The notes under the pieces: generated by a model
What the model was told of the DNA's origin: nothing
Seen by the model: only the letters and a program-made list of their open reading frames with translations
Databases searched by the model: none
Made by a program: the position numbers and the translations under genes
Assembly (NCBI RefSeq): GCF_900105965.1
Contig: NZ_FNTV01000001.1
Coordinates: 310,001-374,000, forward strand
DNA length: 64,000 nucleotides
Direction: 5' to 3'
Origin: Arthrobacter alpinus
Lineage (GTDB): Bacteria; Actinomycetota; Actinomycetes; Actinomycetales; Micrococcaceae
Shown here: positions 54,720 through 63,484 of the stretch, one piece after another
Layout: the number at the start of each line of letters is the position of its first letter
Position numbering within the stretch: position 1 is the first letter of the stretch

Positions 54720-56123
54720 CTACATCTTGTCCTGACGTGCAACGAAGACTTCCTTAACCAACAACATGACGGCCGCTGCTGTCGGGATGGCAATCAAGGC
54801 GCCAAGCACGCCGAGCAGGCTGCCACCGGCAATAACGGAGATGACGGCAACGGCACCGGGCACAGCAACAGCTTTTTGCATGATGCGGGGCGATACAAAA
54901 TACGCCTCAAACTGCAGGTAGGCGAGGTAGCAGATGGCGTAGATGAGTGCAGTCTGCCATCCAACGGTCAAACTCACGGCAATGACAACCACGGCCGCGA
55001 TCGTGCCACCCACCAGCGGGATGAATGCCATCAGGGCCACCATGAAGGCCAGCAGGACCGTGAACGGGACGTTCAGAATTGTCATGACAATAAAGGCGTA
55101 GGCGGCGTTCAGAACAGCAACGCAGACCTGGCCAATGACGTAGTTGCCCACGCCGCGGGTAATTTCCTCGCTCAGTTCTTCAACCCGGGCCCGCCGTGAA
55201 CGCGGCGCGAGACGGTATCCCCACTTCTTGATCGATGGAAGTGAAGCCAGGAAATACAGGCTCAACACCAAGACAATCAACGTGCCAAAAAGCCCGTTGG
55301 CGATGGTGGTTCCAACGCCCACGACACCGCCAAAGATGCCGCCCACGGCTTGGGCGTCCTGGAAGAACTTGGCGACCTGCTCATTGATGGTATCGAGGAC
55401 GTGATACTGGACATCGAGTTGCTTGAAGAAGTCCGAATTCAAAAAATCGCTGATCCACACCGGGGCCTTGTTCACCAACTGCGTGGTTTGCTCAATGATT
55501 GTGGGGATGAGTGTGGCGAAGAAGATAGCCACGGCGCCCAGCAGCGCCACCAACACGATGACAATGCCAAGACCGCGCGGAACCTTCCGCTTTTCCAGCC
55601 AGCGGACCACCGGATCCAGTCCCAGGGCAATGAAGAGAGCCGTCACAATCCACAACAGGAGGGACTCGGTATTAGCCAACATGTAGTTCAGGAACAAGGC
55701 GATGCCAACGCCTACTGTGCCCATGAATCCGAAATAGATGGGGTGCCGGACCATGCTGGAGGTCTGTGCAACTTCCGGGGTAGTGGCCCCACCCTGCACG
55801 CCGGGCTCCATAGGGAGGTCAAAGCGGACTCGTGGCTGGGCGCCGGGAATGGGCTGGCTCACAGCTTTCATAATCCAGGCGCGCCATCCGCGAGGAACCG
55901 CGCGGGCGCTCTGACGCGATGCCGCAATATCCGCGGCAACCGGGGCAGCTACGGTCCTGGCGTCGGCATCGACTGCAACAGATGCGCTGTCAGCCGCAGC
56001 GGCAGGGGACGGTGTTCCGCCGTCGGAGGTGGCCTTGGCCTCAGCAGTTTGGGGGTTGTTCACGGTGGGAACGGCCGGGGTGTCCTCCGGGCCGGCTGCA
56101 CTTGATTCAGGGGACGAGCTCAC
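54720..56123 (-). CDS. AI-2E family transporter
   Basis: Membrane protein of 467 residues. A long acidic Ala/Pro-rich cytoplasmic N-terminus (about 1-110) precedes eight or so helices of the AI-2E/PerM family, with TIANGLFGTLIVLVLSLYFL and LLAFMVALMAFIPLVGGTI blocks. Members export autoinducer-2 or act in other transport; the family name is not proof of cargo. The start is GTG 56123, with AAAGG upstream. It converges with the preceding hydrolase gene. Confidence 0.9.
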   Translation of the reverse strand: MSSSPESSAAGPEDTPAVPTVNNPQTAEAKATSDGGTPSPAAAADSASVAVDADARTVAAPVAADIAASRQSARAVPRGWRAWIMKAVSQPIPGAQPRVRFDLPMEPGVQGGATTPEVAQTSSMVRHPIYFGFMGTVGVGIALFLNYMLANTESLLLWIVTALFIALGLDPVVRWLEKRKVPRGLGIVIVLVALLGAVAIFFATLIPTIIEQTTQLVNKAPVWISDFLNSDFFKQLDVQYHVLDTINEQVAKFFQDAQAVGGIFGGVVGVGTTIANGLFGTLIVLVLSLYFLASLPSIKKWGYRLAPRSRRARVEELSEEITRGVGNYVIGQVCVAVLNAAYAFIVMTILNVPFTVLLAFMVALMAFIPLVGGTIAAVVVIAVSLTVGWQTALIYAICYLAYLQFEAYFVSPRIMQKAVAVPGAVAVISVIAGGSLLGVLGALIAIPTAAAVMLLVKEVFVARQDKM

Positions 56124-56308
56124 GGGATTGCCTTTGGATCGGTGCGGGCGCAGGTATTGCGACTCTCATATGTGCCTCGAGAGTACCAGCGAGGACCTCT
56201 CCGGCCAGCGAGCCACGAGCGGGTAAACGTGAGAATAGTCAAAGATACATGACCATAAGATAACGGTTCGGTTACCCTTGAATTAACGATCACAGCAGTG
56301 TTCCGTCG

Positions 56309-58459
56309 ATGTTAGGTAAGTTCTTGCGTTCAAAAATTGCAATCGTCCTGGCCGTGTTAGGCCTCTTGGTGTTGGGTACTGGCATAGGCCAACGCACCAT
56401 CTGGCTTCCGCCTGCCACGCTGACGGCCAGTGTCCCGGCAGTCTCCAGCCCCGCGCCGTTGACAGTCATTGGTCCCGAACTGCTTAATACGCGCGATGGC
56501 AAGTTCACCATGACCATTAAGAACGATGGCCCCATCCAGCTAGCCGTTGCCCGCGAAGGCGACATCACCGGCTGGATTGGCGATGCCGCGTACACCGAGG
56601 TTGGTGCAGCCACTGAGGACTTCTCTGCCCTGAGCAGTGAAAGCAAGACCGGTGCCGCATCCGTGCCGAACCCGAGTGGATCTGACATGTGGGTCAGCGA
56701 GGAAAAGGGCTCCGGCGAGTTGAGCTACACGTGGCAGGCACCCGGTCACGGTGATTGGGCACTGCTGCTCTCATCTGACGGAAAGGCTCCGGCCCCCACC
56801 GATATTTCGATCACGGTTGAAAATCAACAGGGCACTCCATGGGCCGTGCCGCTCATGGTGATTGGTTCAGCATTGCTCGCGCTGGCTGCCCTCCTGTTCC
56901 TGGTTGCACCCCGCAAGACCCAGGACGCCGCGGCTGTGGCAGGACGCCGTTCGGCCGTCCGCCCGGCCGATCCGGCCACGGGGGCCGTTGAGGTTGCGAA
57001 GATTCTGGCGGCCCGCGAGGGATCCGAACCTGCACCGGAAGCCCCTGCGCACCAGACCATCGCAGATATCAGGCGTGCCGCCGCTGCGGCCAAGAACAAC
57101 CCCGCGGATGACGGCGGCGCTGCGGCAGCTGCCAAGGCGCCGGCTAACGACGCCACGTCCGCTTTGCCGCTTTCCCTCCGTGGCGAACCCTTGAAAGACG
57201 AGTCCCCGCTCGGCGAAGAAGCAGCAGTGGAGCCGGCCAAGGACGATTCCGGATCCAAGAAGGATGCCGACAAGAACTCTGACAAGGACTCCGGAAGCGG
57301 TTCGGATTCCGGTCAGGGCGGCAGCCCCAAGGCGGGCAAGCCGACGCGTTGGTCCGCCGCCGCACGCAAGAAGGCAGGGGAAGCGAAGGATGAGAAGAAT
57401 GAGTTCCGCGCTTCCGGTGAACAGCGTCGAGTCAAGGCTGTGAAGGCCACCACCCGTTGGGGTGCAGCATTGGCCGCCGTGCTCCTGGCCGGAGGTGTCA
57501 GCCCGGCCATGGCCGCTGATTCGACCACACCCGCGCCGAGCAACAGTGCTGAGGCACAGCCCAGTGCCGCCGCTGAGACTCCAACGGGATTCCCAAACCT
57601 CCTGGACAGCCAGGTTCAACGCATTGCCGACTCGGTGGCCTCGGTTGTGGCCACAGGCGACAATGCCAAGAACGCCAAGGAATTGGAATCACGTGTTGGC
57701 GGCACGGCCCTGGAGGTCCGAACCGCCAACTACAAGATCCGCTCGGCCGTTGACACGCAGGCCGCCGTTGAACCGGTCAACGCCACCGTCTTGCTGGCCA
57801 AGATCGTCACCACCACGCAGACCTGGCCGCGCACGGCCATGTTCGTAACCAAGGGTGAAAACAACCAGCTGCCGCAAATGCTGACGCTGGTCCAGGCCAG
57901 TGCCCGCGAGAACTACAAGCTGATCAAGGCAACCCCGTTGCTTCCGGGCCAGACGCTTCCCAAGGTGGACAAGGAAGGCACAGCTGCCGTAGCCAAGGAC
58001 GATGCCAAAGGGTTGCTAATGAGCCCCGATGCGGCCGTCTCTGCGCTGAGCGACCGGCTGACCAAGGAGGACAGCTCGTTCAAGGCCAGCTTCAAGGACA
58101 GCATCTACATCACGAGCGTCTTTGACCTGCAGAAGAAGGTCGCTGCAGATGCCAAGGACGCCAACTACGTGTTCAGTCACAAGGCCAATACCGAGCAGAT
58201 GGTTTCGTTGCGAACGGCCGACGGCGGCGCCATGGTGGTGGTTGGCTACACCTTCGGAATTGACGCCACGAGTAAGGAAAACGCCAACCTGACTGTTGGT
58301 GCCGATGCAGCGGTATTCACTGGAGGCACGGAAACCACCAAGGGCTTCACCTTGAACTACGCCGAGCCGGTTGTCATGTATGTACCCCCGGCCGGTGGCG
58401 AGGACCAGATCACCATCTTGTCCGCTACCCGCGACCTGGTGGGCGGATCGTTCAAGTAG
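56309..58459 (+). CDS. hypothetical three-segment membrane protein
   Basis: Protein of 716 residues, family not recognised. One membrane helix is near residues 9-27, then a beta-rich domain of about 150 residues, a second helix near 178-200, and a long low-complexity cytoplasmic-type stretch (Ala, Asp, Lys, about 200-380). A third hydrophobic segment at about 382-400 ends in SPAMA-ADS, the shape of a Sec signal peptide cleavage site. A C-terminal domain of about 310 residues is likely outside. It may be a true three-pass protein or a fusion of a membrane and a secreted protein. ATG 56309 has no clear Shine-Dalgarno. It lies just before the thioredoxin-like gene. Confidence 0.7.
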   Translation: MLGKFLRSKIAIVLAVLGLLVLGTGIGQRTIWLPPATLTASVPAVSSPAPLTVIGPELLNTRDGKFTMTIKNDGPIQLAVAREGDITGWIGDAAYTEVGAATEDFSALSSESKTGAASVPNPSGSDMWVSEEKGSGELSYTWQAPGHGDWALLLSSDGKAPAPTDISITVENQQGTPWAVPLMVIGSALLALAALLFLVAPRKTQDAAAVAGRRSAVRPADPATGAVEVAKILAAREGSEPAPEAPAHQTIADIRRAAAAAKNNPADDGGAAAAAKAPANDATSALPLSLRGEPLKDESPLGEEAAVEPAKDDSGSKKDADKNSDKDSGSGSDSGQGGSPKAGKPTRWSAAARKKAGEAKDEKNEFRASGEQRRVKAVKATTRWGAALAAVLLAGGVSPAMAADSTTPAPSNSAEAQPSAAAETPTGFPNLLDSQVQRIADSVASVVATGDNAKNAKELESRVGGTALEVRTANYKIRSAVDTQAAVEPVNATVLLAKIVTTTQTWPRTAMFVTKGENNQLPQMLTLVQASARENYKLIKATPLLPGQTLPKVDKEGTAAVAKDDAKGLLMSPDAAVSALSDRLTKEDSSFKASFKDSIYITSVFDLQKKVAADAKDANYVFSHKANTEQMVSLRTADGGAMVVVGYTFGIDATSKENANLTVGADAAVFTGGTETTKGFTLNYAEPVVMYVPPAGGEDQITILSATRDLVGGSFK

Positions 58460-58506
58460 CCTTCGGGCCGCCTTGGTCCTTGGCCAGCCAGCTTCGTTAA
58501 GTTTCA

Positions 58507-58535
58507 CCCGCGGCGAGAATGCGCATCGCCGCGGG
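58507..58535. terminator. short GC-rich hairpin
   Basis: CCCGCGGCGA pairs with TCGCCGCGGG over ten bases around a nine-base loop. It is 48 bases after the stop of the three-segment membrane protein gene. There is no T-tract, so termination is only likely. Confidence 0.45.
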
Positions 58536-58545
58536 TCGGCACAGT

Positions 58546-58551
58546 TAGAGT
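58546..58551 (+). promoter_or_regulatory. -10 box TAGAGT of the CnoX-like gene
   Basis: TAGAGT lies six bases before ATG 58558 and no Shine-Dalgarno precedes the ATG, fitting a leaderless transcript. Confidence 0.5.
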
Positions 58552-58557
58552 GAAACC

Positions 58558-59496
58558 ATGAGTCAAAACACCCCCATGCCGCCCAACGCGACGCCCGGGA
58601 TTAACCTTCGTGGCGCCGTCGACCTTTCAGCCCTGAAAAATAGGGCCACGTCCCCGAGCACACCCTCTGCAGGCTCGCCCTACGCAGTTGACGTGAACGA
58701 GGCGAGTTTCCAGGAATTCGTCCAGCTGTCGCAGAAGGTTCCCGTGGTGGTGTCCCTGGGATCGGGTCGCTCGCAGCAATCGGCCCAGATTAACGCCGTG
58801 CTGGAAAAGCTGATGAACGACTACAGCGGAAAGATTGCGCTGGGCCGGGTTGATGTTGACTCGAGCCCGCAGGTCGCTCAGGCTTTTGGCATCACCGCCG
58901 TGCCCACCGTGGTCGCCCTGATCAACAGCCAGCCGGTTCCCATGTTTGAAGGGGACCTTCCGGAAGCCCAGATCCGGGAGTTCCTGGACGAGCTGCTCAA
59001 GGTGGCCGCCAGCAACGGTGTAACCGGGAATCTAGGTGGAGCGCCGGATCCGGAGGCAGCAACGGAACCTCCTTTGCCACCGCTGCACCAAGCCGCTCGT
59101 GACGCCATCGACGCCGGTGATCTCGAAGGCGCCGAGGCAAGCTATGAGAAGGCGCTTGCCGAAATGCCCAACGACGCCGCAGCCAAGGTTGGCCTGGCAC
59201 AGGTGCACCTCATGCGCCGCGCGGCCGAGATCAACGTGGTCCAAGCCGAGGAATTCCGGACCCGGGCGGCAGGAGATCGAGACGATCTCGAGGCGGCCCT
59301 GGCCGTGGCAGACCTGGATGTCACAGGTGGCCACGTTGAAGATGCCTTCGCCCGTTTGGTGAAGTTCATCGGCACTCATTTTGGTCCCGAGCGCGACACC
59401 GTCCGGGTTCGCCTCCTGGAACTGTATGACGTAGTGGGTGTCAGCGACCCGCGTGTCTCAGCATCGCGACAGGCACTTGCAAGGGCCTTGTTCTAA
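58558..59496 (+). CDS. CnoX/YbbN-like thioredoxin-TPR protein without CxxC
   Basis: Protein of 312 residues. A thioredoxin-like domain (about 40-150) has GRVDVDSSPQVAQAFGITAVPTVV with the cis-Pro, but the active-site CxxC is replaced by a Ser/Gly-rich SGRSQQS. TPR-like helices follow (AARDAIDAGDLEGAEASYEKAL). This is the layout of CnoX/YbbN, a chaperone partner of GroEL that need not be redox-active. It occupies a position downstream of nucS comparable to the thioredoxin gene Rv1324. Confidence 0.87.
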   Translation: MSQNTPMPPNATPGINLRGAVDLSALKNRATSPSTPSAGSPYAVDVNEASFQEFVQLSQKVPVVVSLGSGRSQQSAQINAVLEKLMNDYSGKIALGRVDVDSSPQVAQAFGITAVPTVVALINSQPVPMFEGDLPEAQIREFLDELLKVAASNGVTGNLGGAPDPEAATEPPLPPLHQAARDAIDAGDLEGAEASYEKALAEMPNDAAAKVGLAQVHLMRRAAEINVVQAEEFRTRAAGDRDDLEAALAVADLDVTGGHVEDAFARLVKFIGTHFGPERDTVRVRLLELYDVVGVSDPRVSASRQALARALF

Positions 59497-59517
59497 CCAA
59501 ACAGTATTTTCACACCG

Positions 59518-59573
59518 GCTTCGCCGCAGCAGATCTGAAGAATCAACTTTCCTCAGAACTGCTGCGGCGAAGC
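59518..59573. repeat. inverted repeat after the CnoX-like gene
   Basis: GCTTCGCCGCAGCAG at 59518-59532 pairs perfectly with 59559-59573 around a 26-base loop that contains a further CTGA/TCAG pair. It lies 22 bases after the stop, in the 166-base gap before the ABC genes, and may terminate or be a dispersed repeat. No clear T-tract. Confidence 0.55.
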
Positions 59574-59650
59574 TGTTGCGTTTAAGCGCCAAGCCTCGCG
59601 GGGAAGGCAATCTCATCCTTTAGGATCAGGCGCATCAGCACAGCGATTGT

Positions 59651-59656
59651 TAGTGT
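59651..59656 (+). promoter_or_regulatory. -10 box TAGTGT of the ABC operon
   Basis: TAGTGT is six bases before ATG 59663. This supports that ATG rather than GTG 59657 as the start of the ATPase gene. Confidence 0.5.
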
Positions 59657-59662
59657 GTGGTC

Positions 59663-60454
59663 ATGAACACTTCATTTGCACAATCTCCCAGCGACGGGCG
59701 GCCGCCTGCCCTGTCAATCCGCGGATTGACCAAGCGATTTGCTTCCAAGACCGCCGTCGACAGCATTGATCTGGACGTCCCCGCAGGATCCTTCTATGGC
59801 CTGGTCGGTCCCAATGGGGCGGGCAAGACTACCTCGCTGTCCATGGCCACTGGCCTGTTGCGTCCGGATGCCGGGCAGGTTCATGTCCTCGGTGTGGATG
59901 TGTGGAAGGAGCCGCTGGAGGCGAAACGGCTTATGGGGTTGCTGCCCGATGGCGTGCGTCTTTTTGACCGCCTAAGCGGAGAGCAGCTGGTGAGCTATGC
60001 AGGATTGCTGCGCGGCATGGACAAGGACACCGTGAGCTCCCGGGTCAAGGACCTGCTGGCGGCCCTTGACCTCACCCGTGATGCCGGGACCTTGGTGGTG
60101 GATTACTCCGCCGGCATGACGAAGAAGATTGCTCTTGCTGCTGCCTTGATCCACGCACCTAAACTCCTGGTGTTGGATGAACCGTTTGAGTCCGTTGACC
60201 CGGTTTCGGCCGCCAATATTCGTGACATTTTGGATGACTATGTGGCTTCTGGCGGAACCGTGATTGTTTCCAGCCACGTCATGGATCTGGTGCAGCGCAT
60301 GTGTGATCATGTGGCAGTGATTGCCGGTGGTCACGTTTTGGCCGCAGGAACGGTCGCCGAAGTCCGTGGCAACCAAAGCCTTGAAGAGAAGTTTGTTGAG
60401 CTGGTTGGCGGCCGCAATGAGAGTGCAGGGCTGGCATGGTTGCGCACCTCGTAA
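59663..60454 (+). CDS. ABC transporter ATP-binding protein
   Basis: ATPase of about 263 residues. Walker A is GPNGAGKTTSL, the signature is the divergent VDYSAGMTKK in place of LSGGQ, Walker B is LLVLDEPFESVD, and the H-loop is in VSSHVMDL. It pairs with the 527-residue permease that starts inside its last codons. The cargo is unknown; the two-gene layout resembles exporters. The start ATG 59663 fits a leaderless mRNA. Confidence 0.93.
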   Translation: MNTSFAQSPSDGRPPALSIRGLTKRFASKTAVDSIDLDVPAGSFYGLVGPNGAGKTTSLSMATGLLRPDAGQVHVLGVDVWKEPLEAKRLMGLLPDGVRLFDRLSGEQLVSYAGLLRGMDKDTVSSRVKDLLAALDLTRDAGTLVVDYSAGMTKKIALAAALIHAPKLLVLDEPFESVDPVSAANIRDILDDYVASGGTVIVSSHVMDLVQRMCDHVAVIAGGHVLAAGTVAEVRGNQSLEEKFVELVGGRNESAGLAWLRTS

Positions 60455-62019
60455 GGCTGAAGCTGACGCTGCTGCGGAATTCACTTAAACGCAGTCCCTG
60501 GCAGTTGGTGGGGCTCATCATTGGTGGGCTCTACGGTCTGGGCATGCTGGTCACCGTGATCGTGGCCCTTGCTGCGTTGGGAACAGGTGAAGCAGACTTC
60601 ATTGGCACCGCAGTAGTCCTTGCCGGAGCTGCACTGATTTTGGGCTGGTTGATCATCCCCGTGGTGGCTGCCGGTCTGGACATGACCCTTGACCCGGCAC
60701 GGTTCACCACTTATGCCATCCCCATGAAGTCACTTCTGGCCGGTTTGCTGGTCTCGAGTTTCATCGGCATACCCGGTGCCATCACCTTGATCGCCTCGAT
60801 AGGCACGGCGGCCTCCTGGTGGAAGCATCCACTTGCCGGGCTGGTGGCCCTGGTGTGTGGCGTGTTGGGGGCGCTGACATGCATTGCCGCCTCACGTGCC
60901 ATCACTGCCGCCAGCGCAAGCCTTGCCTCAACCCGGCGTTTCAAGGACTTCAGCGGCATTGTCTTGTTGCTTCCGCTGATGTTCCTTGGCCCCATCATCA
61001 CCAGCGTGGCCGACGGCGTGAGCAACCTTCGCGAGTACCTGCCGGCGCTGGCGGACACCGTCTCGTGGACCCCGCTGGGGGCCATCTGGGCAGTTCCTGC
61101 CGAAGTGGCCCAGGGGCATTTTGGTGCTGCCGGGTTGAAGTTTCTGATTGCCATCGGGACCCTTGGTGTCTTGATCTGGGTATGGAAGGTGTGCCTTTCG
61201 CGTGCCTTGGTGACCCCGGCCTATACCGGTGGTGGACGCCGTCGTGGGGGGAAGCTTGGCTTCTTCACCTGGTTCCCGGCAACGCCCGCGGGAGCCATTG
61301 CCGCCCGCTGCCTGAGCTACTGGTTCCGCGACCCGAGGTACAGCGCAGGGCTGCTGATCGCCCCGTTGATGCCGCTGATCTTTGTCTTTGCCGGCTCTCA
61401 GGCCGGAACCGGTGACACCCTCGGGGTGGCGCTGGGATTTGGCGGGGCGCTGGCTGCGTTCCTGGTTGTCTGGTCCATCAGTGCGGACATTTCCTATGAC
61501 AACACCGCGTTTGCCCTGCACATCGCCACAGGAGTTGACGGCCGGGCCGATCGTTTGGGGCGTGCCATGGCTGCTGGGGTTTTGGCGCTTCCGCTGGGAC
61601 TTGTGTACTCCGTGGTCGGTGGAATCGTCATCGGTGACGTGGCTCAGCTGGTGGCCACGGTGGGTCTGGTACTCGGTGTGGTGGGCTCGGGACTGGGATT
61701 GGCCAGCGTTTTTTCAGCGCGGTTCACCATGAACGCCCCGTTGCCGGGGGAGAGCCCCATGAAGACTCGTCCGGGAAATGGACTCTCCAGCGCCTTGATC
61801 CAGATGGCCGGATTCGCCGGGCTCGGCGTGCTGGTGCTGCCGGAACTGATCCTGGCGATTCTAGCCGTAACGACGGGACAAATTCTGTTCGCTTGGCTGG
61901 CCTTGCTGGTGGGCGTGGTGCTTGGCGGCGTGTTCTTCACGATTGGCGTCCGCATGGGTGCCCGAATCTACAACGAGCGGGCACCGGAATTGTTGCTTGC
62001 AGTATCGGCCGACCGGTAA
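60436..62019 (+). CDS. ABC transporter permease
   Basis: Membrane protein of 527 residues with about 12 helices. It overlaps the ATPase gene by 19 bases and is certainly its partner. The cytosolic loop near residues 255-275 is Arg/Gly-rich (GGGRRRGGK). No substrate motif is seen. Such large permeases occur widely in Micrococcaceae; export of a lipid or peptide is possible. Confidence 0.9.
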   Translation: MVAHLVRLKLTLLRNSLKRSPWQLVGLIIGGLYGLGMLVTVIVALAALGTGEADFIGTAVVLAGAALILGWLIIPVVAAGLDMTLDPARFTTYAIPMKSLLAGLLVSSFIGIPGAITLIASIGTAASWWKHPLAGLVALVCGVLGALTCIAASRAITAASASLASTRRFKDFSGIVLLLPLMFLGPIITSVADGVSNLREYLPALADTVSWTPLGAIWAVPAEVAQGHFGAAGLKFLIAIGTLGVLIWVWKVCLSRALVTPAYTGGGRRRGGKLGFFTWFPATPAGAIAARCLSYWFRDPRYSAGLLIAPLMPLIFVFAGSQAGTGDTLGVALGFGGALAAFLVVWSISADISYDNTAFALHIATGVDGRADRLGRAMAAGVLALPLGLVYSVVGGIVIGDVAQLVATVGLVLGVVGSGLGLASVFSARFTMNAPLPGESPMKTRPGNGLSSALIQMAGFAGLGVLVLPELILAILAVTTGQILFAWLALLVGVVLGGVFFTIGVRMGARIYNERAPELLLAVSADR

Positions 62020-62100
62020 CCGCCAGTGGTCACCGTTAGTCGAAGACGGCTGACAATCGCTACAGTAGGAGACAGCAACGATCAGCATTAATGAGCATTG

Positions 62101-62114
62101 CACAGACATCTGTG
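62101..62114 (+). promoter_or_regulatory. inverted repeat upstream of nagB
   Basis: CACAGA-CA-TCTGTG lies 24 bases before ATG 62138. A TACAGT box at 62061-62066 may be the -10. The repeat lies downstream of it and could be an operator or an RNA hairpin. It does not match the DasR consensus as I remember it. Confidence 0.4.
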
Positions 62115-62137
62115 TGCCCTGAAAGGAAGCGTGTTAC

Positions 62138-62920
62138 ATGGAGGTCATCATCCTCCCCAGCAGCAAGGAAGTTGGCGCACTGGCTGCCGACGCCATCGAG
62201 GCCTTGGTGCGCAACAAGTCCAACGCTGTTATCGGTCTGGCCACGGGTTCCTCCCCGTTGCCGATCTACGACGAACTGGCGCGCCGCCACGACGAAGAGG
62301 GCCTGAACTTCACTCAGGTCAGGGGCTTCGCGCTCGATGAGTACGTGGGTTTGCCTGTTGGCCACTACGAGTCCTACCGCGAAGTGATCCGCCGCGAATT
62401 CACGAACCGCGTGGACGTTGCGCCCGAGAACGTCCACGGCCCGGACGGCGCAAGCGAGAACATCACGGCAGCCTGCCAGCAGTACGAGGACGCCATTGTT
62501 GCTGCCGGCGGCATCGACCTGCAGATTCTGGGTGTTGGCACCAACGGCCACATCGGCTTCAACGAGCCCGGCTCATCGCTGGCCTCACGCACCCGCATCA
62601 AGACACTGGCCGAGCAGACACGCCAGGACAATGCGCGCTTCTTTGACAACATCGAACAGGTCCCGCATCACGTGGTGACGCAGGGTCTTGGCACCATCAT
62701 GGACGCCCGCCACCTGGTTCTGGTTGCTTCCGGTGCTGGCAAGGCCGACGCCGTCCGCGACTTCGTTGAGGGCCCCGTGTCCGCTTCGTGCCCGGGCTCA
62801 ATCCTGCAGTTCCACCCGCGGGTCACAGTCATCATTGACGAGGCTGCGGCTGCCAAGCTGGCCGGTGCGGCAACGTACCGCCACGCTTACGACAACAAGC
62901 CGGTTTGGCAGGGACTCTAA
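62138..62920 (+). CDS. nagB: glucosamine-6-phosphate deaminase
   Basis: Enzyme of 260 residues making fructose-6-P and ammonia from glucosamine-6-P, the step after NagA. LDEYVGLP and GVGTNGHIGFNEPGS, with the catalytic His, are intact. AAAGGAAG is nine bases before ATG 62138. The nagA gene lies at 51358-52602, so the pathway genes are split in this genome. Confidence 0.96.
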   Translation: MEVIILPSSKEVGALAADAIEALVRNKSNAVIGLATGSSPLPIYDELARRHDEEGLNFTQVRGFALDEYVGLPVGHYESYREVIRREFTNRVDVAPENVHGPDGASENITAACQQYEDAIVAAGGIDLQILGVGTNGHIGFNEPGSSLASRTRIKTLAEQTRQDNARFFDNIEQVPHHVVTQGLGTIMDARHLVLVASGAGKADAVRDFVEGPVSASCPGSILQFHPRVTVIIDEAAAAKLAGAATYRHAYDNKPVWQGL

Positions 62921-63041
62921 AGATTTTTAGTTCCGACGGCGGGAGGCGGGTTGCGCAGGCGACTGGCCTCCCTCCGTGCATTGTTGTCCCAGGTCTCAAG
63001 AACGTGAACCGCTCCTCGGTGAGTCGCGGAGCCGGAGACGC

Positions 63042-63047
63042 TAGAAT
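63042..63047 (+). promoter_or_regulatory. -10 box TAGAAT of the DUF3039 gene
   Basis: TAGAAT is six bases before ATG 63054, with no Shine-Dalgarno: a leaderless layout. Confidence 0.55.
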
Positions 63048-63053
63048 GGTTTC

Positions 63054-63380
63054 ATGAGTTTGCCTCCAGACCCCTTCGAAAACGACCCTGCATACGGTGG
63101 TGGCCAGACCGGTGGGTCAACTGCCGTCATTGAACGCCAAGAATTGAAACAAGAAGTTGAGCCGGGCGACAGCGAACGGTTCTCGCACTATGTGCGCAAG
63201 GAAAAAATCATGGAATCGGCCATGACCGGCGAGCCCGTCATTGCCCTGTGCGGCAAGGTCTGGACACCGGGGCGCGATCCCCAGAAGTTCCCCGTCTGCC
63301 CCGAATGCAAAGAGGTCTACGACGGACTTCGCCCCGAGGGCGGCGGCAAGGGCAAGGGCCCGAAGAAGCCCAAAGAGTAG
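63054..63380 (+). CDS. DUF3039 domain protein
   Basis: Protein of 108 residues. The core HYVRKEKIMESAMTGEPVIALCGKVWTPGRDP and CPECKEVY are conserved in actinobacteria, with Cys in ALCGK and CPEC likely binding zinc. The C-terminus is a Gly/Lys tail. Function unknown. It precedes a DEAD/DEAH helicase, as in related genomes. Confidence 0.9.
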   Translation: MSLPPDPFENDPAYGGGQTGGSTAVIERQELKQEVEPGDSERFSHYVRKEKIMESAMTGEPVIALCGKVWTPGRDPQKFPVCPECKEVYDGLRPEGGGKGKGPKKPKE

Positions 63381-63484
63381 CAACAGCTACCACCAGTAAT
63401 TTTCTGCGGCGCAAGCCGTTGTTTGGCCGTGCCCGGATTCGGGTGCGGCAGCGTGAAAGATGTGACGAGGATGGCGGGAATTTT

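Noticed and set aside
54720-56123. Quorum-sensing function from the AI-2E name
   Set aside because: The family name does not define cargo, and no luxS or lsr gene is in the window.
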